A stretch of 64,000 bases of DNA from Rhizobium sp. RU33A (GTDB taxonomy: Bacteria; Pseudomonadota; Alphaproteobacteria; Rhizobiales; Rhizobiaceae), in contig NZ_FTMQ01000001.1 in assembly GCF_900156055.1 (NCBI RefSeq), positions 124,001-188,000 on the forward strand. The letters run 5' to 3'. A program made the translations under genes and the position numbers. The notes under the pieces were generated by a model that was given only the letters and a program-made list of their open reading frames with translations, made no database searches and had not been told where the DNA came from. Positions 27,154-36,942 of the stretch are shown piece after piece. Position 1 is the stretch's first letter. The number at the start of each line of letters is the position of its first letter.

Positions 27154-27263
27154 TGGGCCAACATCCGAGACATCGAATGGCACGTTTCCGACCCTGACCA
27201 CGGATGTACTGGCAGGCAAGCGTAGAAACGTAAAGGAAAGGCCGGTTTTTGACCGGCCTTTTT
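27154..27263 (+). ncRNA. Candidate small RNA B
   Basis: The 314-base gap between the ybaK-like gene and the M20 peptidase has no protein gene. On the plus strand it contains GACCACGGATGTACTGGC (27196-27213), identical to candidate A, enclosed by a possible CGTTTC (27183-27188) / GAAACG (27225-27230) stem and followed by a strong terminator. The start is uncertain; 27154 marks the shared GGGCCAACAT block. An exact CtrA box lies 43 bases upstream. Confidence 0.55.
27240..27263 (+). terminator. Intrinsic terminator of sRNA candidate B
   Basis: Perfect seven-pair stem GGCCGGT-TTTTG-ACCGGCC followed by five T and, after GC, four more T. It faces the convergent M20 peptidase gene and may also work on the other strand, where the loop and stem are preceded by A-rich sequence. 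Confidence 0.85.
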
Positions 27264-27275
27264 GCTTTTCTGGCC

Positions 27276-28664
27276 TCAGCCGTTCGCCAGCCCGTCGAGG
27301 ATGCGGATCCACGAGCGGATGCCCTTGTGAAACGAGTTGAGGTCATACTTCTCGTTCGGCGAATGGATGCGGTCGTCGGTCAGGCCAAAGCCGACCAGCA
27401 GCGAATCCATGCCCAGCATCTTCTGGAAGTCGCCGACGATCGGGATCGAGCCGCCCATGCCTATGATCACGGCCGGCTTCGGCCATTCATCCGACAGCGC
27501 GTTCTTCGCCTTGGTCAGTTCCGGCGAATCATAGGAGAGCTGGATGGCCGGCGAGCCGCCATGCTCGTGGAACTCGACCTTGCAGTCAGCGGGAATGCGG
27601 GCCTGTACGAAGGCGCGGAAGCTCTCGCGCACCTTGGCGGGATCCTGCGTCCCGACCAGACGGAACGAGATCTTCGCCGAGGCCTTGGCCGCAATCACGG
27701 TCTTGAATCCCTCGCCGGTATAACCGCCGATAATGCCGTTCACTTCCGCCGTCGGACGCGCCCAGGTGAGTTCCAGCACGGAACGGCCCTTCTCACCAGC
27801 GGGGACCGACAGGCCCACCTCGCCGAGGAGGCTCTCCGCCGTCCGCCCCAGGCTCTCCCAGGAGGCCTTGATGTTGGCGGGCGTCTCCTCGACACCATCA
27901 TAGAAGCCGGGAAGGGTGACCTTGCCGGTTTCATCATGCAGATCGGCGAGGATCTTGGTCAGGATATGAACGGGATTGGCAGCGGCACCGCCGAAGAGGC
28001 CGGAATGAAGGTCGCGGTCGGCCGCAATGATGGTGACTTCTTCGCCGACAAGGCCACGCAGGGCCGCAGCGATCGCCGGTGTCTCGCGATCCCACATGCT
28101 GGTATCGCAGACCAGCGCAAAATCGGCCTTCAGCTCATCGGCATTCGCAGCGAGGAAGGGCTTGAGCGACGGCGAGCCGGATTCTTCTTCGCCCTCAAAT
28201 AGGATGGTGATCTTGACCGGCAGCGAACCCTTCACTGCCTTGTAGGCGCGGCAGGCTTCAACAAACGTCAAAAGCTGACCCTTGTCGTCGGATGTGCCGC
28301 GACCGGTGATGACCTTGCGGCCATCCTTCTCCTTGATCGCGGGCGCAAAGGGATCGTCTTCCCAGAGATCTAGCGGATCGACCGGCTGCACATCATAATG
28401 GCCGTAGAACAGCACATGCGGCGCGTCGGGCAGGTCAGCCGCGTGATGGGCGACCACCATCGGATGGCCGGGCGTATCACGCAGCGAGGCATCGAAGCCG
28501 AGCTCGGAAAGGGCAGAAACCAGCCATTCGCCGGCCTTGCGGCAATCGGCCTTGTAGGCCGGATCCGTCGAGATCGAGGGAATGCGCACGAGATCGAACA
28601 GGCGTTCGAGGCTCTGCGGCAGGGCCTCGTCGGCCTTGGCGAGGATGGGGGAGAGATCGGTCAT
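27276..28664 (-). CDS. M20 family metallodipeptidase
   Basis: A 462-residue zinc peptidase of the M20/M25/M40 family (CNDP-like dipeptidase). Metal and catalytic motifs are FYGHYDVQPVDP, GRGTSDDKGQ and EGEEESGSPSL, with a lid/dimerisation domain in the middle (about 200-350). ATG 28664 is chosen because AGGA lies seven bases upstream; an ATG two codons earlier is too close to it. It probably cleaves di- or short peptides in the cytosol. Confidence 0.93.
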   Translation of the reverse strand: MTDLSPILAKADEALPQSLERLFDLVRIPSISTDPAYKADCRKAGEWLVSALSELGFDASLRDTPGHPMVVAHHAADLPDAPHVLFYGHYDVQPVDPLDLWEDDPFAPAIKEKDGRKVITGRGTSDDKGQLLTFVEACRAYKAVKGSLPVKITILFEGEEESGSPSLKPFLAANADELKADFALVCDTSMWDRETPAIAAALRGLVGEEVTIIAADRDLHSGLFGGAAANPVHILTKILADLHDETGKVTLPGFYDGVEETPANIKASWESLGRTAESLLGEVGLSVPAGEKGRSVLELTWARPTAEVNGIIGGYTGEGFKTVIAAKASAKISFRLVGTQDPAKVRESFRAFVQARIPADCKVEFHEHGGSPAIQLSYDSPELTKAKNALSDEWPKPAVIIGMGGSIPIVGDFQKMLGMDSLLVGFGLTDDRIHSPNEKYDLNSFHKGIRSWIRILDGLANG

Positions 28665-28770
28665 GGTCATGTCCTGCAAATTTGAAAGTGCGGCGGACGA
28701 TAGACCAAAGCTCCTGATGTTTCGAGGCGTTCTGACCGCGAATTTTTCTCAACTGCGCATCAATATCTGC

Positions 28771-29217
28771 TCACAGCTTGCGGGCATTTGCGATCGCCCA
28801 GCGGATGTATTCCTTCAGCAATTCCTTCTCGAAACGCCGGAAACCCTGGAAGATGGCCTGCTCCGCCGCTTCGGCGGCAGCCATCGCTTCCTCGCGCATG
28901 TCACGCGCCTTGTCGGTCAGGAAGATCTGCTGCGCGCGCTTGTCCTTGGGGTGAACGCGTCGCTCGATCAGCCCGTCGCGCTCCATCCGGGCAAGCGTAT
29001 TGGCGATCGTTGCCTGCTCGACATCGACGCGGTCGAGCAGCTGCCGCTGCGTCAAACCTTCTTCTTCCCAGAGCTCGAGCAGAATTGGGAATTGTCCCGG
29101 GGAGAAGCCGAGCTTGGCCGCCCGTGCCTGCAGCGCCCGTGTGAACCCGCGCGCAAGCTGGCTCGCCAGCCAAGTGGCGGACTCGGAGCGGTCGGGGATC
29201 GTACGGTCATGGGCCAT
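28771..29217 (-). CDS. MarR family transcriptional regulator
   Basis: A 148-residue winged-helix regulator. The recognition region is TQRQLLDRVDVEQATIANTLARMERDGLIERRVHPKDKRAQQIFLT (about 60-105), which includes the MarR wing DKRAQ. Dimerisation helices flank it. ATG 29217 is preferred; GTG 29229 gives four more residues. The target and ligand are unknown. The sRNA candidate at 29310-29445 lies upstream on the same strand. Confidence 0.9.
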   Translation of the reverse strand: MAHDRTIPDRSESATWLASQLARGFTRALQARAAKLGFSPGQFPILLELWEEEGLTQRQLLDRVDVEQATIANTLARMERDGLIERRVHPKDKRAQQIFLTDKARDMREEAMAAAEAAEQAIFQGFRRFEKELLKEYIRWAIANARKL

Positions 29218-29309
29218 GGCGCTCGACACGTCGTCGTGGTTCGTCTTTCCGGAATGATCGCATGCGATCCATTTCCGAGGCTGACTAATTTTGGGTTTTC
29301 ATGCGAGGG

Positions 29310-29445
29310 GAACGGAAGCCGCCGTGGCGTGAGGCGGGGGGACTGCCACGACGGCTCCGGAATATGGGGACAAAGGCCCGGAGAGGGGGATAAGGCCTTT
29401 GCCCGAGTCTGAAGCGGCGGGGGACGAGCCTCTTTCAGACTACGG
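29310..29445 (-). ncRNA. Candidate three-hairpin small RNA upstream of polA
   Basis: The 430-base gap between the MarR gene and polA has no protein gene. It holds three successive hairpins: AGCCGCCGTGGC / GCCACGACGGCT (29317-29356, one mismatch), CAAAGGCC / GGCCTTTG (29371-29401) and GTCTGAA / TTCAGAC (29407-29440). On the minus strand every loop exposes TCCCCC, an anti-Shine-Dalgarno type motif. By position next to polA it recalls the rhizobial sRNA EcpR1, from memory and unverified. The strand is inferred from the C-rich loops. A weak promoter (TTGAAA, plus 29492-29497) lies upstream, and no T-run terminator is obvious. Confidence 0.5.
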
Positions 29446-29647
29446 CGTGATCAGGCGCCGATGACTAGGAATTGTGATTTGGAATGTGTTTTTTCAAGGG
29501 AAGCGGGGATTACAAATCGGTAAGCTTTTCGTGATGGTTGGCGACAGATCCGATTCAATTTCGTCCTCACTCTTGGGCGGGTGATTTTGGCGCCTTCTGG
29601 CCAAACCGTCATGGACGTTTCAGCCGCCCCGCGCTATCCATGCCGAC

Positions 29648-32632
29648 ATGAAAAAAGGCGATCATCTCTTCCTCGTCGACGGCTCGGGTTTCATCTTCCG
29701 CGCCTTCCACGCCATCCCGGCCCTCAACCGCAAGTCGGACGGTCTGCCCGTCAACGCGGTCTCGGGTTTTTGCAACATGCTGTGGAAGCTCCTGCGCGAC
29801 GCCCGCAACACCGATGTCGGGGTCACGCCGACCCATCTCGCGGTCATTTTTGACTACTCCTCGACGACATTCCGCAAGGAAATCTATCCGCTTTACAAGG
29901 CAAACCGCTCTGCCCCGCCGGAAGATCTGATCCCGCAATTCGGCCTGATCCGTCACGCGACGCGCGCCTTCAATCTGCCCTGCATCGAGACCGAAGGCTT
30001 CGAGGCCGACGACATCATCGCCACCTATGCTCGCCAGGCGGAAGCGACTGGCGCTGACGTCACGATCGTCTCCTCCGACAAGGACCTGATGCAGCTCCTG
30101 ACGGCGAATGTGCATATGTACGACGCGATGAAGGACAAGCAGATCGGCATTCCCGATGTCATCGAGAAATGGGGTGTGCCCCCGGAAAAGATGATCGATC
30201 TCCAGGCGATGACCGGCGATTCGACCGACAACGTGCCCGGCATACCCGGCATCGGCCCGAAGACCGCCGCCCAGCTTCTCGAAGAGTTCGGCGATCTCGA
30301 AACGCTGCTCGCCCGCGCCGGCGAGATCAAGCAGGTCAAGCGCCGCGAAAACATCGTCGCCAATGCAGAACTCGCCCGGCTCTCCCGCCAGCTCGTCGAA
30401 CTGCGCACCGACGTGCCGATCGACATGAAGCTCGAGGAGTTGGTGCTGGAGCCGCAGAACGGGCCGAAGCTCATCGGCTTCCTCAAGGCGATGGAATTCA
30501 CCACCCTGACCCGACGCGTCGCCGAAGTCTGCGATTGCGACGCAAGTGCCATCGACGCCGCTATTGTTCCCGTCGAATGGGGTGACGCCGCCCGTGGCCC
30601 CGACCTGGATGCCGGCGACGTTCCCGCATCGTCTGCGGCGCCGACCTCGGCGCCCGCCGCCGCCGCATCTTCAGCTCCGGCAGCCAGCCCCGACGGCAAG
30701 ACACCCGCCGATCTCGCCGCAAGCCGCGCCAACGCATTCGCCGGCAAGCCGATCGACAGAAGCGCTTACGTGACGATCCGCGATATCGAGACCCTCGAAC
30801 TCTGGATCGCTGCGGCCCGTGAAACCGGCCTTGTCGCCTTCGACACCGAGACCACCTCGCTCGATCCCATGCAGGCCGAACTCGTTGGCGTCTCGCTTGC
30901 CATCCAGGACAACGTGCTGTCGCCCGGCTCGACCGATATCCGCGCAGCCTACATCCCGCTGACCCACAAGACCGGCGTCGGCGATCTCCTCGGCGGCGGT
31001 CATGCCGAAGGCCAGATCCCGATGAAGGATGCGCTTGCCGCATTGAAGAGCCTGCTCGAAGATCCGTCGGTCCTGAAGGTCGCGCAGAACCTCAAATACG
31101 ACTACCTGGTGATGAAGCGCCACGGCGTTACGCTCCAGTCCTTCGACGACACTATGCTGATGTCCTACGTGCTCGACGCCGGCAAGGGCAACCACGGCAT
31201 GGACGGCCTGTCGGAGAAGTGGCTCGGCCACACCCCGATCCCTTACAAGGATGTTGCCGGTTCCGGCAAATCCTCGGTCACCTTTGATCTCGTCGACATC
31301 GATCGCGCCACCGCCTATGCGGCCGAAGATGCCGATGTGACGCTGCGTCTCTGGCTGGTGCTGAAACCCCGCCTGGCAGCCGAAGGCCTCACCCGCATCT
31401 ACGAGCGTCTGGAGCGCCCGCTCGTCCCCGTGCTCGCCCATATGGAAGAGCGCGGCATCACCGTCGACCGCCAGATCCTCTCTCGCCTGTCGGGCGAGCT
31501 TGCCCAGAAGGCCGCCGCCACCGAGGACGAGGTTTACGAACTCGCCGGCGAGCGTTTCAATATCGGCTCGCCGAAACAGCTCGGCGATATCCTGTTTGGC
31601 CGCATGGGCCTGCCCGGCGGGTCCAAGACCAAGACCGGCCAGTGGTCGACCTCCGCCCAGGTCCTCGAAGACCTCGCCGCCGAAGGCGCACCGCTGCCGC
31701 GCAAGATCGTCGACTGGCGCCAGCTCACCAAGCTGAAGTCCACCTATACCGACGCGCTTCCCGGCTATATCCATCCACAGACCAAGCGCGTCCACACCGG
31801 TTATTCGCTCGCCTCGACGACAACAGGCCGCCTGTCATCGTCAGAGCCTAACCTGCAGAACATCCCGGTCCGCACCGCCGAGGGCCGCAAGATCCGCACG
31901 GCCTTCATCTCGACCCCGGGTCACAAGCTCCTCTCGGCTGACTACAGCCAGATCGAACTCCGCGTACTCGCCCATGTCGCCGACATCCCGCAACTGCGTC
32001 AGGCCTTCGCCGATGGCATCGACATTCACGCGATGACCGCGTCGGAAATGTTCGGCGTGCCGGTTGAGGGCATGCCGTCGGAAGTCCGTCGCCGCGCCAA
32101 GGCGATCAACTTCGGCATAATCTACGGCATCTCCGCCTTCGGCCTCGCCAATCAGCTGAGCATCGAGCGCTCGGAAGCCGGCGATTACATCAAGAAGTAT
32201 TTCGAACGCTTCCCAGGCATCAAGGACTACATGGAGAGCACCAAGGCCTTCGCCCGCGAACACGGCTATGTGGAAACCATCTTCGGCCGCCGCGCCCATT
32301 ACCCGGAGATCAAGTCGTCCAACCCCTCGATGCGCGCTTTCAACGAACGCGCCGCCATCAATGCCCCGATCCAGGGCTCGGCCGCGGACGTCATCCGCCG
32401 CGCCATGATCCAGATCGAACCCGCACTCGTGGCTGCCGGCCTGTCGGAACGCTGCCGCATGCTCTTGCAGGTGCATGACGAACTGATCTTCGAAGTCGAG
32501 GACGAGGCGGTCGATACCGCCATGCCTGTCATCGTCGACATCATGGAAAATGCCGCCATGCCGGCCGTCTCCATGCGCGTGCCGCTCAAGGTCGACGCCC
32601 GCGCCGCCCACAATTGGGACGAGGCGCACTGA
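29648..32632 (+). CDS. polA: DNA polymerase I
   Basis: A 994-residue repair and Okazaki-fragment polymerase. The 5'-3' nuclease domain spans residues 1-290 (FLVDGSGFIFRAFHAIP, EADDIIATYA). An Ala/Pro-rich linker (about 325-355) leads to the 3'-5' exonuclease, whose active-site DTE is intact (D399, E401), so proofreading is expected. The polymerase domain has motif A with D765 (SADYSQIELR), motif B (RRRAKAINFGIIYGISAFG) and motif C with D944 (QVHDELIFE). The linker makes it longer than the E. coli enzyme. Confidence 0.98.
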   Translation: MKKGDHLFLVDGSGFIFRAFHAIPALNRKSDGLPVNAVSGFCNMLWKLLRDARNTDVGVTPTHLAVIFDYSSTTFRKEIYPLYKANRSAPPEDLIPQFGLIRHATRAFNLPCIETEGFEADDIIATYARQAEATGADVTIVSSDKDLMQLLTANVHMYDAMKDKQIGIPDVIEKWGVPPEKMIDLQAMTGDSTDNVPGIPGIGPKTAAQLLEEFGDLETLLARAGEIKQVKRRENIVANAELARLSRQLVELRTDVPIDMKLEELVLEPQNGPKLIGFLKAMEFTTLTRRVAEVCDCDASAIDAAIVPVEWGDAARGPDLDAGDVPASSAAPTSAPAAAASSAPAASPDGKTPADLAASRANAFAGKPIDRSAYVTIRDIETLELWIAAARETGLVAFDTETTSLDPMQAELVGVSLAIQDNVLSPGSTDIRAAYIPLTHKTGVGDLLGGGHAEGQIPMKDALAALKSLLEDPSVLKVAQNLKYDYLVMKRHGVTLQSFDDTMLMSYVLDAGKGNHGMDGLSEKWLGHTPIPYKDVAGSGKSSVTFDLVDIDRATAYAAEDADVTLRLWLVLKPRLAAEGLTRIYERLERPLVPVLAHMEERGITVDRQILSRLSGELAQKAAATEDEVYELAGERFNIGSPKQLGDILFGRMGLPGGSKTKTGQWSTSAQVLEDLAAEGAPLPRKIVDWRQLTKLKSTYTDALPGYIHPQTKRVHTGYSLASTTTGRLSSSEPNLQNIPVRTAEGRKIRTAFISTPGHKLLSADYSQIELRVLAHVADIPQLRQAFADGIDIHAMTASEMFGVPVEGMPSEVRRRAKAINFGIIYGISAFGLANQLSIERSEAGDYIKKYFERFPGIKDYMESTKAFAREHGYVETIFGRRAHYPEIKSSNPSMRAFNERAAINAPIQGSAADVIRRAMIQIEPALVAAGLSERCRMLLQVHDELIFEVEDEAVDTAMPVIVDIMENAAMPAVSMRVPLKVDARAAHNWDEAH

Positions 32633-32695
32633 GAATTCCCGGCCTGGCCGGAACCACAAAGACGGGCCGAGAACGGCCCCACAGGAGTAAGAGAT

Positions 32696-33490
32696 TTGGC
32701 CTTCACCACCATCAACGGCAATGTCGTCCATCACGAGCTAATCGGAGAGGCGAAAGCCAAGAACCTGATCGTCTTCTCCAACGGGCTTGGCACCGACTTC
32801 CGCATCTGGCTGCCGCTTTTCGATGAACTCGGCGACGACGTCTCGGTGCTGTTCTACGATAGCCGCGGCCACGGCCTCTCCGGCGGTGCCGACAAGCCCT
32901 TCGGCATGGCCGATCTCGTCTCCGATCTCGCCACCCTCTGCGATGAACTCGGCATTCGCAAGGCCACCTTCTGCGGCCTCTCCGTCGGCGGTCTCGTTTG
33001 CCAGGGCCTCTGGCAGGAACGGCCGGATCTGTTCCGCAAGCTCATCCTCTGCGACACCGCACCCCGCATCGGTTCTGCCGAAATCTGGGCCGAGCGCATC
33101 GCCGGAATCGAGAAAGACGGGATCGAAAGTGCCGCCGACAGCGCCATGGCGCGGTGGTTCACACCGGCCTTCCACGAAGACCGCGCTGATGAGCTGGCCG
33201 GTTACCGTCTGATGATGACGCGCCAGTCAAAGGCTGGCTATCTCTCGACCTGTGCTGCCCTGCGCGATACGGATTTCTCCGACGTCCTGCCGACCATCAC
33301 TGTGCCCACACTCTTCGTCGTCGGCGACCAGGATGGCTCGACACCGCCCGCCACCGTCGAAGCCGGCTCCCAGCTGGTGCCTGACGCTCGTTTCGAGGTG
33401 ATCGATGACTGCGCCCATATCCCCTCCGTCGAACAGCCGGAAGCGCTCGCCGAGCTGATCCAGGGCTTCATGCGCAAGCAGGCGAACTGA
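32696..33490 (+). CDS. 3-oxoadipate enol-lactonase-like alpha/beta hydrolase
   Basis: A 264-residue hydrolase closest in pattern to PcaD, which converts 3-oxoadipate enol-lactone to 3-oxoadipate in aromatic degradation. The nucleophile is S96 in CGLSVGG, and the histidine lies in DDCAHIPSVEQPEALAEL (about 241). The start is TTG 32696, eight bases after AGGAG. No other pca genes surround it, so a generic esterase role is possible. It follows polA by 63 bases. Confidence 0.8.
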   Translation: MAFTTINGNVVHHELIGEAKAKNLIVFSNGLGTDFRIWLPLFDELGDDVSVLFYDSRGHGLSGGADKPFGMADLVSDLATLCDELGIRKATFCGLSVGGLVCQGLWQERPDLFRKLILCDTAPRIGSAEIWAERIAGIEKDGIESAADSAMARWFTPAFHEDRADELAGYRLMMTRQSKAGYLSTCAALRDTDFSDVLPTITVPTLFVVGDQDGSTPPATVEAGSQLVPDARFEVIDDCAHIPSVEQPEALAELIQGFMRKQAN

Positions 33491-33510
33491 GAATAGTCAC
33501 CGGAAATGCA

Positions 33511-33536
33511 GAAGCCGCCTCATGGGCGGCTTCTTT
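33511..33536 (+). terminator. Intrinsic terminator between PcaD-like gene and gpmA
   Basis: Perfect nine-pair stem GAAGCCGCC-TCATG-GGCGGCTTC followed by TTTC. It lies between convergent genes and could serve both. Confidence 0.85.
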
Positions 33537-33559
33537 CAGTTCGGGGAGCGTGGTGATGC

Positions 33560-34195
33560 TCAATGCGCGGCGGACATGTCGCCCAGCACTTCCTTGGAAG
33601 CCACCGTCGAATCCGCGTTCAGCTTGTAGACCATGGGAACGCCGGTCGCGAGATTGACGCTCAGGATCTGCTCCTTGGTCAGCTTGTCGAGCACCATCAC
33701 CAGCGAGCGCAGCGAATTGCCGTGTGCCGCCACCAGCACCTTCTCACCGCGCAGCACGCGTGGCAGGATTTCGGTCATGTAGTAGGGCCAGACGCGCGCA
33801 CCGGTGTCGCGCAGGCTTTCGCCACCCGGCGGCGGGATGTCGTAGGAACGGCGCCAGATATGCACCTGCTCCTCGCCCCACTTGGCGCGCGCATCGTCCT
33901 TGTTTAGGCCGGAGAGGTCGCCGTAATCGCGCTCGTTCAGTGCCTCGTCCTTGATCGTCTCAAGGCCGGTCTGGCCGACGTTTTCGAGGATGATGTTGCA
34001 GGTTTTCTGCGCACGGGTGAGGACAGACGTGAACGCGATATCGAACTTGATGCCGTAGTCGGCGAGCGCCTTGCCGCCGGCATTGGCTTCCGTCACGCCG
34101 AGTTCAGTCAGGTCCGGATCACGCCAGCCGGTGAACAGGTTCTTCAGGTTCCAGTCGCTCTGGCCATGGCGCACGAGCACGAGTGTACCGGTCAT
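33560..34195 (-). CDS. gpmA: 2,3-bisphosphoglycerate-dependent phosphoglycerate mutase
   Basis: A 211-residue glycolytic enzyme interconverting 3- and 2-phosphoglycerate through a phosphohistidine. The active-site motif is [18 protein letters not shown] (H10 phosphorylated), with the acid in [14 protein letters not shown] and the second His in [15 protein letters not shown] 34195 follows AGGA; the frame's earlier TTG is less likely. It lies 21 bases after dapB in the same direction. Confidence 0.96.
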   Translation of the reverse strand: MTGTLVLVRHGQSDWNLKNLFTGWRDPDLTELGVTEANAGGKALADYGIKFDIAFTSVLTRAQKTCNIILENVGQTGLETIKDEALNERDYGDLSGLNKDDARAKWGEEQVHIWRRSYDIPPPGGESLRDTGARVWPYYMTEILPRVLRGEKVLVAAHGNSLRSLVMVLDKLTKEQILSVNLATGVPMVYKLNADSTVASKEVLGDMSAAH

Positions 34196-34216
34196 CGACA
34201 ATTCCTCTCTTGACGA

Positions 34217-35041
34217 TCAGGGGGTGGAGTTGAGCCCGAGCACGTCGAGCATGGTATAGCGGCCGGGCTTCTGATCCCGGGCCCATATGGCGGCCTTGAG
34301 CGCACCACGAGCAAAAAGCGAACGGTCGGTCGCGCTGTGAGACAGGGTCACCATTTCGCCTTCGCTGGCAAAGAGCACGGAATGCTCCCCGATCACCGAG
34401 CCGCCGCGCAGAGTGGCAAAGCCGATGGAGCCTTCCTCGCGCGGTCCGGTATGGCCGTCGCGCACGCGTGTGGAATGATCAGCCAGTGAAATGCCCCGGC
34501 CTTCAGCCGCCGCTTCACCGAGCAGCAACGCCGTGCCGGAGGGCGCGTCAACCTTGTGCTTGTGGTGCATCTCAAGCACCTCAATATCCCAGCCTGCGGC
34601 ATCGAGCGCGCGCGCCGCCTGCTTGATTAAAACCGAGAGCAGGTTGACGCCGAGGCTCATATTACCCGACTTGACGACCCGCGCATGCCGTGCCGCCGCA
34701 TCGATCTTCTCCTCATGCTCCGGCAGGCAGCCGGTCGTGCCGATCACATGCACGATCCGCGCCTGGGCCGCGAGTGCTGCAAATTCCACGGTCGAAGCCG
34801 GTGTGGTGAAATCGATAACGCCATCGGCATGCAGGAGGGCCGCCAGCGGATCGTCGGTCACGGCAACGCCGAGCTTCGGCACGCCTGCCAGTTCGCCGGC
34901 ATCCTGGCCGAGCACGGCAGAGCCTGCCCGTTCGACCGCCGCATGCAGCGCAAGGCCCTCTGTCTCGCTGATCAGCTTGATCAGCGTCTTGCCCATGCGA
35001 CCGGCGGCACCGACGACGACGAGCTTCATGGGCGTATTCAT
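34217..35041 (-). CDS. dapB: 4-hydroxy-tetrahydrodipicolinate reductase
   Basis: A 274-residue NAD(P)H-dependent reductase of the diaminopimelate/lysine pathway, supplying DAP for peptidoglycan. The Rossmann motif is [14 protein letters not shown] (about 8-21), and the substrate loop is [21 protein letters not shown] (about 154-174). ATG 35029 is an alternative start. It follows the ABC exporter by six bases and precedes gpmA, forming a short same-strand cluster. Confidence 0.97.
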   Translation of the reverse strand: MNTPMKLVVVGAAGRMGKTLIKLISETEGLALHAAVERAGSAVLGQDAGELAGVPKLGVAVTDDPLAALLHADGVIDFTTPASTVEFAALAAQARIVHVIGTTGCLPEHEEKIDAAARHARVVKSGNMSLGVNLLSVLIKQAARALDAAGWDIEVLEMHHKHKVDAPSGTALLLGEAAAEGRGISLADHSTRVRDGHTGPREEGSIGFATLRGGSVIGEHSVLFASEGEMVTLSHSATDRSLFARGALKAAIWARDQKPGRYTMLDVLGLNSTP

Positions 35042-35047
35042 GCGGGT

Positions 35048-36847
35048 CTATTCCTGGCTGATGAACTGGCCGTTCGGAGCGGCCTGCAGATTGTTGAGGC
35101 GAGCGTAAAGACCGCCCTGCCGCTGTGCAAGGCTCTCATGCGTGCCTTCTTCCACGACCTCGCCATCCTGCATGACAATGATCTTGTCGGCATTGACGAC
35201 GGTCGAGAGACGGTGCGCGATGACGATCACAGTGCGGCCGGCCATGGCCGCATCGAGCGCTTGCTGCACGGCTGCTTCCGATTCCGTGTCGAGCGAGGAT
35301 GTCGCCTCATCGAGGAGCAGGATCGGTGCGTTGCGCACCAGCGCACGCGCGATCGAGAGCCGCTGCCGCTGGCCACCGGAAAGCGTGATGCCGTTTTCGC
35401 CGACGGGCGTATCGTATCCTTGCGCCTGGGCAAGAATGAAGTCATGGGCGTTTGCAAGCCGTGCCGCATCCTCGATCTCGGCGTCGGTCGCCTCCGGGCG
35501 TCCGTAGCGGATGTTGTCGCGGATCGTGCCTTCGAAGAGGTAGGGTTGCTGCGACACGTAGGCGAGCTGCTGGCGCAGCGACGACTTCGTGACGTCCGCA
35601 ATGTTCTGCCCGTCGATCAAGATTTCGCCTTCGGCCGGGTCATAGAAGCGCGGAACAAGGGTAATAACCGTGGATTTGCCGGCACCTGACGGACCCACAA
35701 GCGCAGTCGTCTTGCCGCCCTCGGCAGTGAAGCGCAGCTTGCGCAAGACAGGCTCGTTCGAACCGTAGGCAAAGGTCACGTCGCGGAATTCGATCTTCGC
35801 CGCGCCAACCGAAATCTGCTTGGCACCGTCCTTGTCCCGTTGGTTCGGCTCCGTGTCGAGGATTTCGTAGATCATCCGCGCATTCACGGCGGCGCGTTCC
35901 ATGTGGACCTGCAGGCGCGCCAGTCGCTTTGCAGGCTCATAAGCGAGCAGCAGGGCAGTCACAAAGGAGAAGAAGGCGCCTGGCAGCACGCCGCCATAGA
36001 TCGATTGATACGCGGCATAGGCCATGACACCGGCAATCGACAGGCCCGCCAGGCTTTCGGTCAGCGGTCCGTTCCGTTCGCTGAGGCGGGCGATCCTGTT
36101 GGCGCGTCCTTCTGCGGCATCGATCGTCGACTGGATTTTGTTCTCCAGCTGGCTTTCCATCGTGAAGGCCTTGACGATCGCAATCCCCTGCACCGCCTCC
36201 TGAATGGCCCCGAGCACATGCGAATTCAGAATGACCGATTCCTTCGTCGCGCTGCGCAGGCGACGGGAAATGTAGCGAAGGCCGAGGAATAGCGGCGGCG
36301 CTACGGTGAACACGATCAACGACAGGACAATGTCCTGATAGAACATCACGCCCAGCAGCGCGATCAGTGTCACGAGGTCGCGGGCGAGCGAGGTGATCGT
36401 CATGTTGAGAACGTCACGGATCCCGTTGATGTTCTCGTTGATCTGCGCTGCGAGCCGTGCGGACCGGGCTTCACTGAAATAGCCGATGGAGAGCGACATC
36501 AGATGTGAAAACAGGCGCAGCTGGTAGCGCGCCACGATGTTGTTGCCGATCCTCGAGAGCGTCACGGCCTGACCGTATCCGGCAAAGCCGCGAAGCACAA
36601 AAGCCGCAAAGATCGAGCCGCAGATGATCCAGACGAGATCGGCGCGCCTGTTGGCGAAGGCCTCGTTGATGACGGCTTCCATGATCCAGGCGGTAAATGC
36701 GGTCGTCAGGGCAACCGTGAGCAGGCAGACGATGGCAAAGGCATAACCGCCCACATGCTGCCGCCCGTTCTCGGCGATGACGCGCTTCAGGACGGCGGAG
36801 ACGCTGTCCATGTCTGGCTGGCGGGTCTGGCTATCGTGAGCGTCCAA
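35048..36847 (-). CDS. MsbA-type ABC exporter (fused permease-ATPase)
   Basis: A 599-residue half-transporter with six membrane helices (about 30-325) and a C-terminal ATPase. Walker A is LVGPSGAGKSTVI, the signature is [15 protein letters not shown], Walker B is ILLLDEATSSLD and the switch His is in VIAHRLSTV. It probably flips a lipid or exports a hydrophobic compound as a homodimer. The start is TTG 36847, eight bases after AGGA; ATG 36811 lacks a ribosome site. The substrate is unknown; MsbA-like lipid A export is possible but not shown. Confidence 0.92.
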   Translation of the reverse strand: MDAHDSQTRQPDMDSVSAVLKRVIAENGRQHVGGYAFAIVCLLTVALTTAFTAWIMEAVINEAFANRRADLVWIICGSIFAAFVLRGFAGYGQAVTLSRIGNNIVARYQLRLFSHLMSLSIGYFSEARSARLAAQINENINGIRDVLNMTITSLARDLVTLIALLGVMFYQDIVLSLIVFTVAPPLFLGLRYISRRLRSATKESVILNSHVLGAIQEAVQGIAIVKAFTMESQLENKIQSTIDAAEGRANRIARLSERNGPLTESLAGLSIAGVMAYAAYQSIYGGVLPGAFFSFVTALLLAYEPAKRLARLQVHMERAAVNARMIYEILDTEPNQRDKDGAKQISVGAAKIEFRDVTFAYGSNEPVLRKLRFTAEGGKTTALVGPSGAGKSTVITLVPRFYDPAEGEILIDGQNIADVTKSSLRQQLAYVSQQPYLFEGTIRDNIRYGRPEATDAEIEDAARLANAHDFILAQAQGYDTPVGENGITLSGGQRQRLSIARALVRNAPILLLDEATSSLDTESEAAVQQALDAAMAGRTVIVIAHRLSTVVNADKIIVMQDGEVVEEGTHESLAQRQGGLYARLNNLQAAPNGQFISQE

Positions 36848-36942
36848 AAAGAGTGTCCTGTCCTATTGCCTGTCACGCCTCGGCAGGCGCCGCCGCTCTA
36901 TAGCCAGTCGCAGCGCCTTTGACCATAGCGGGGCAGGTCCGC

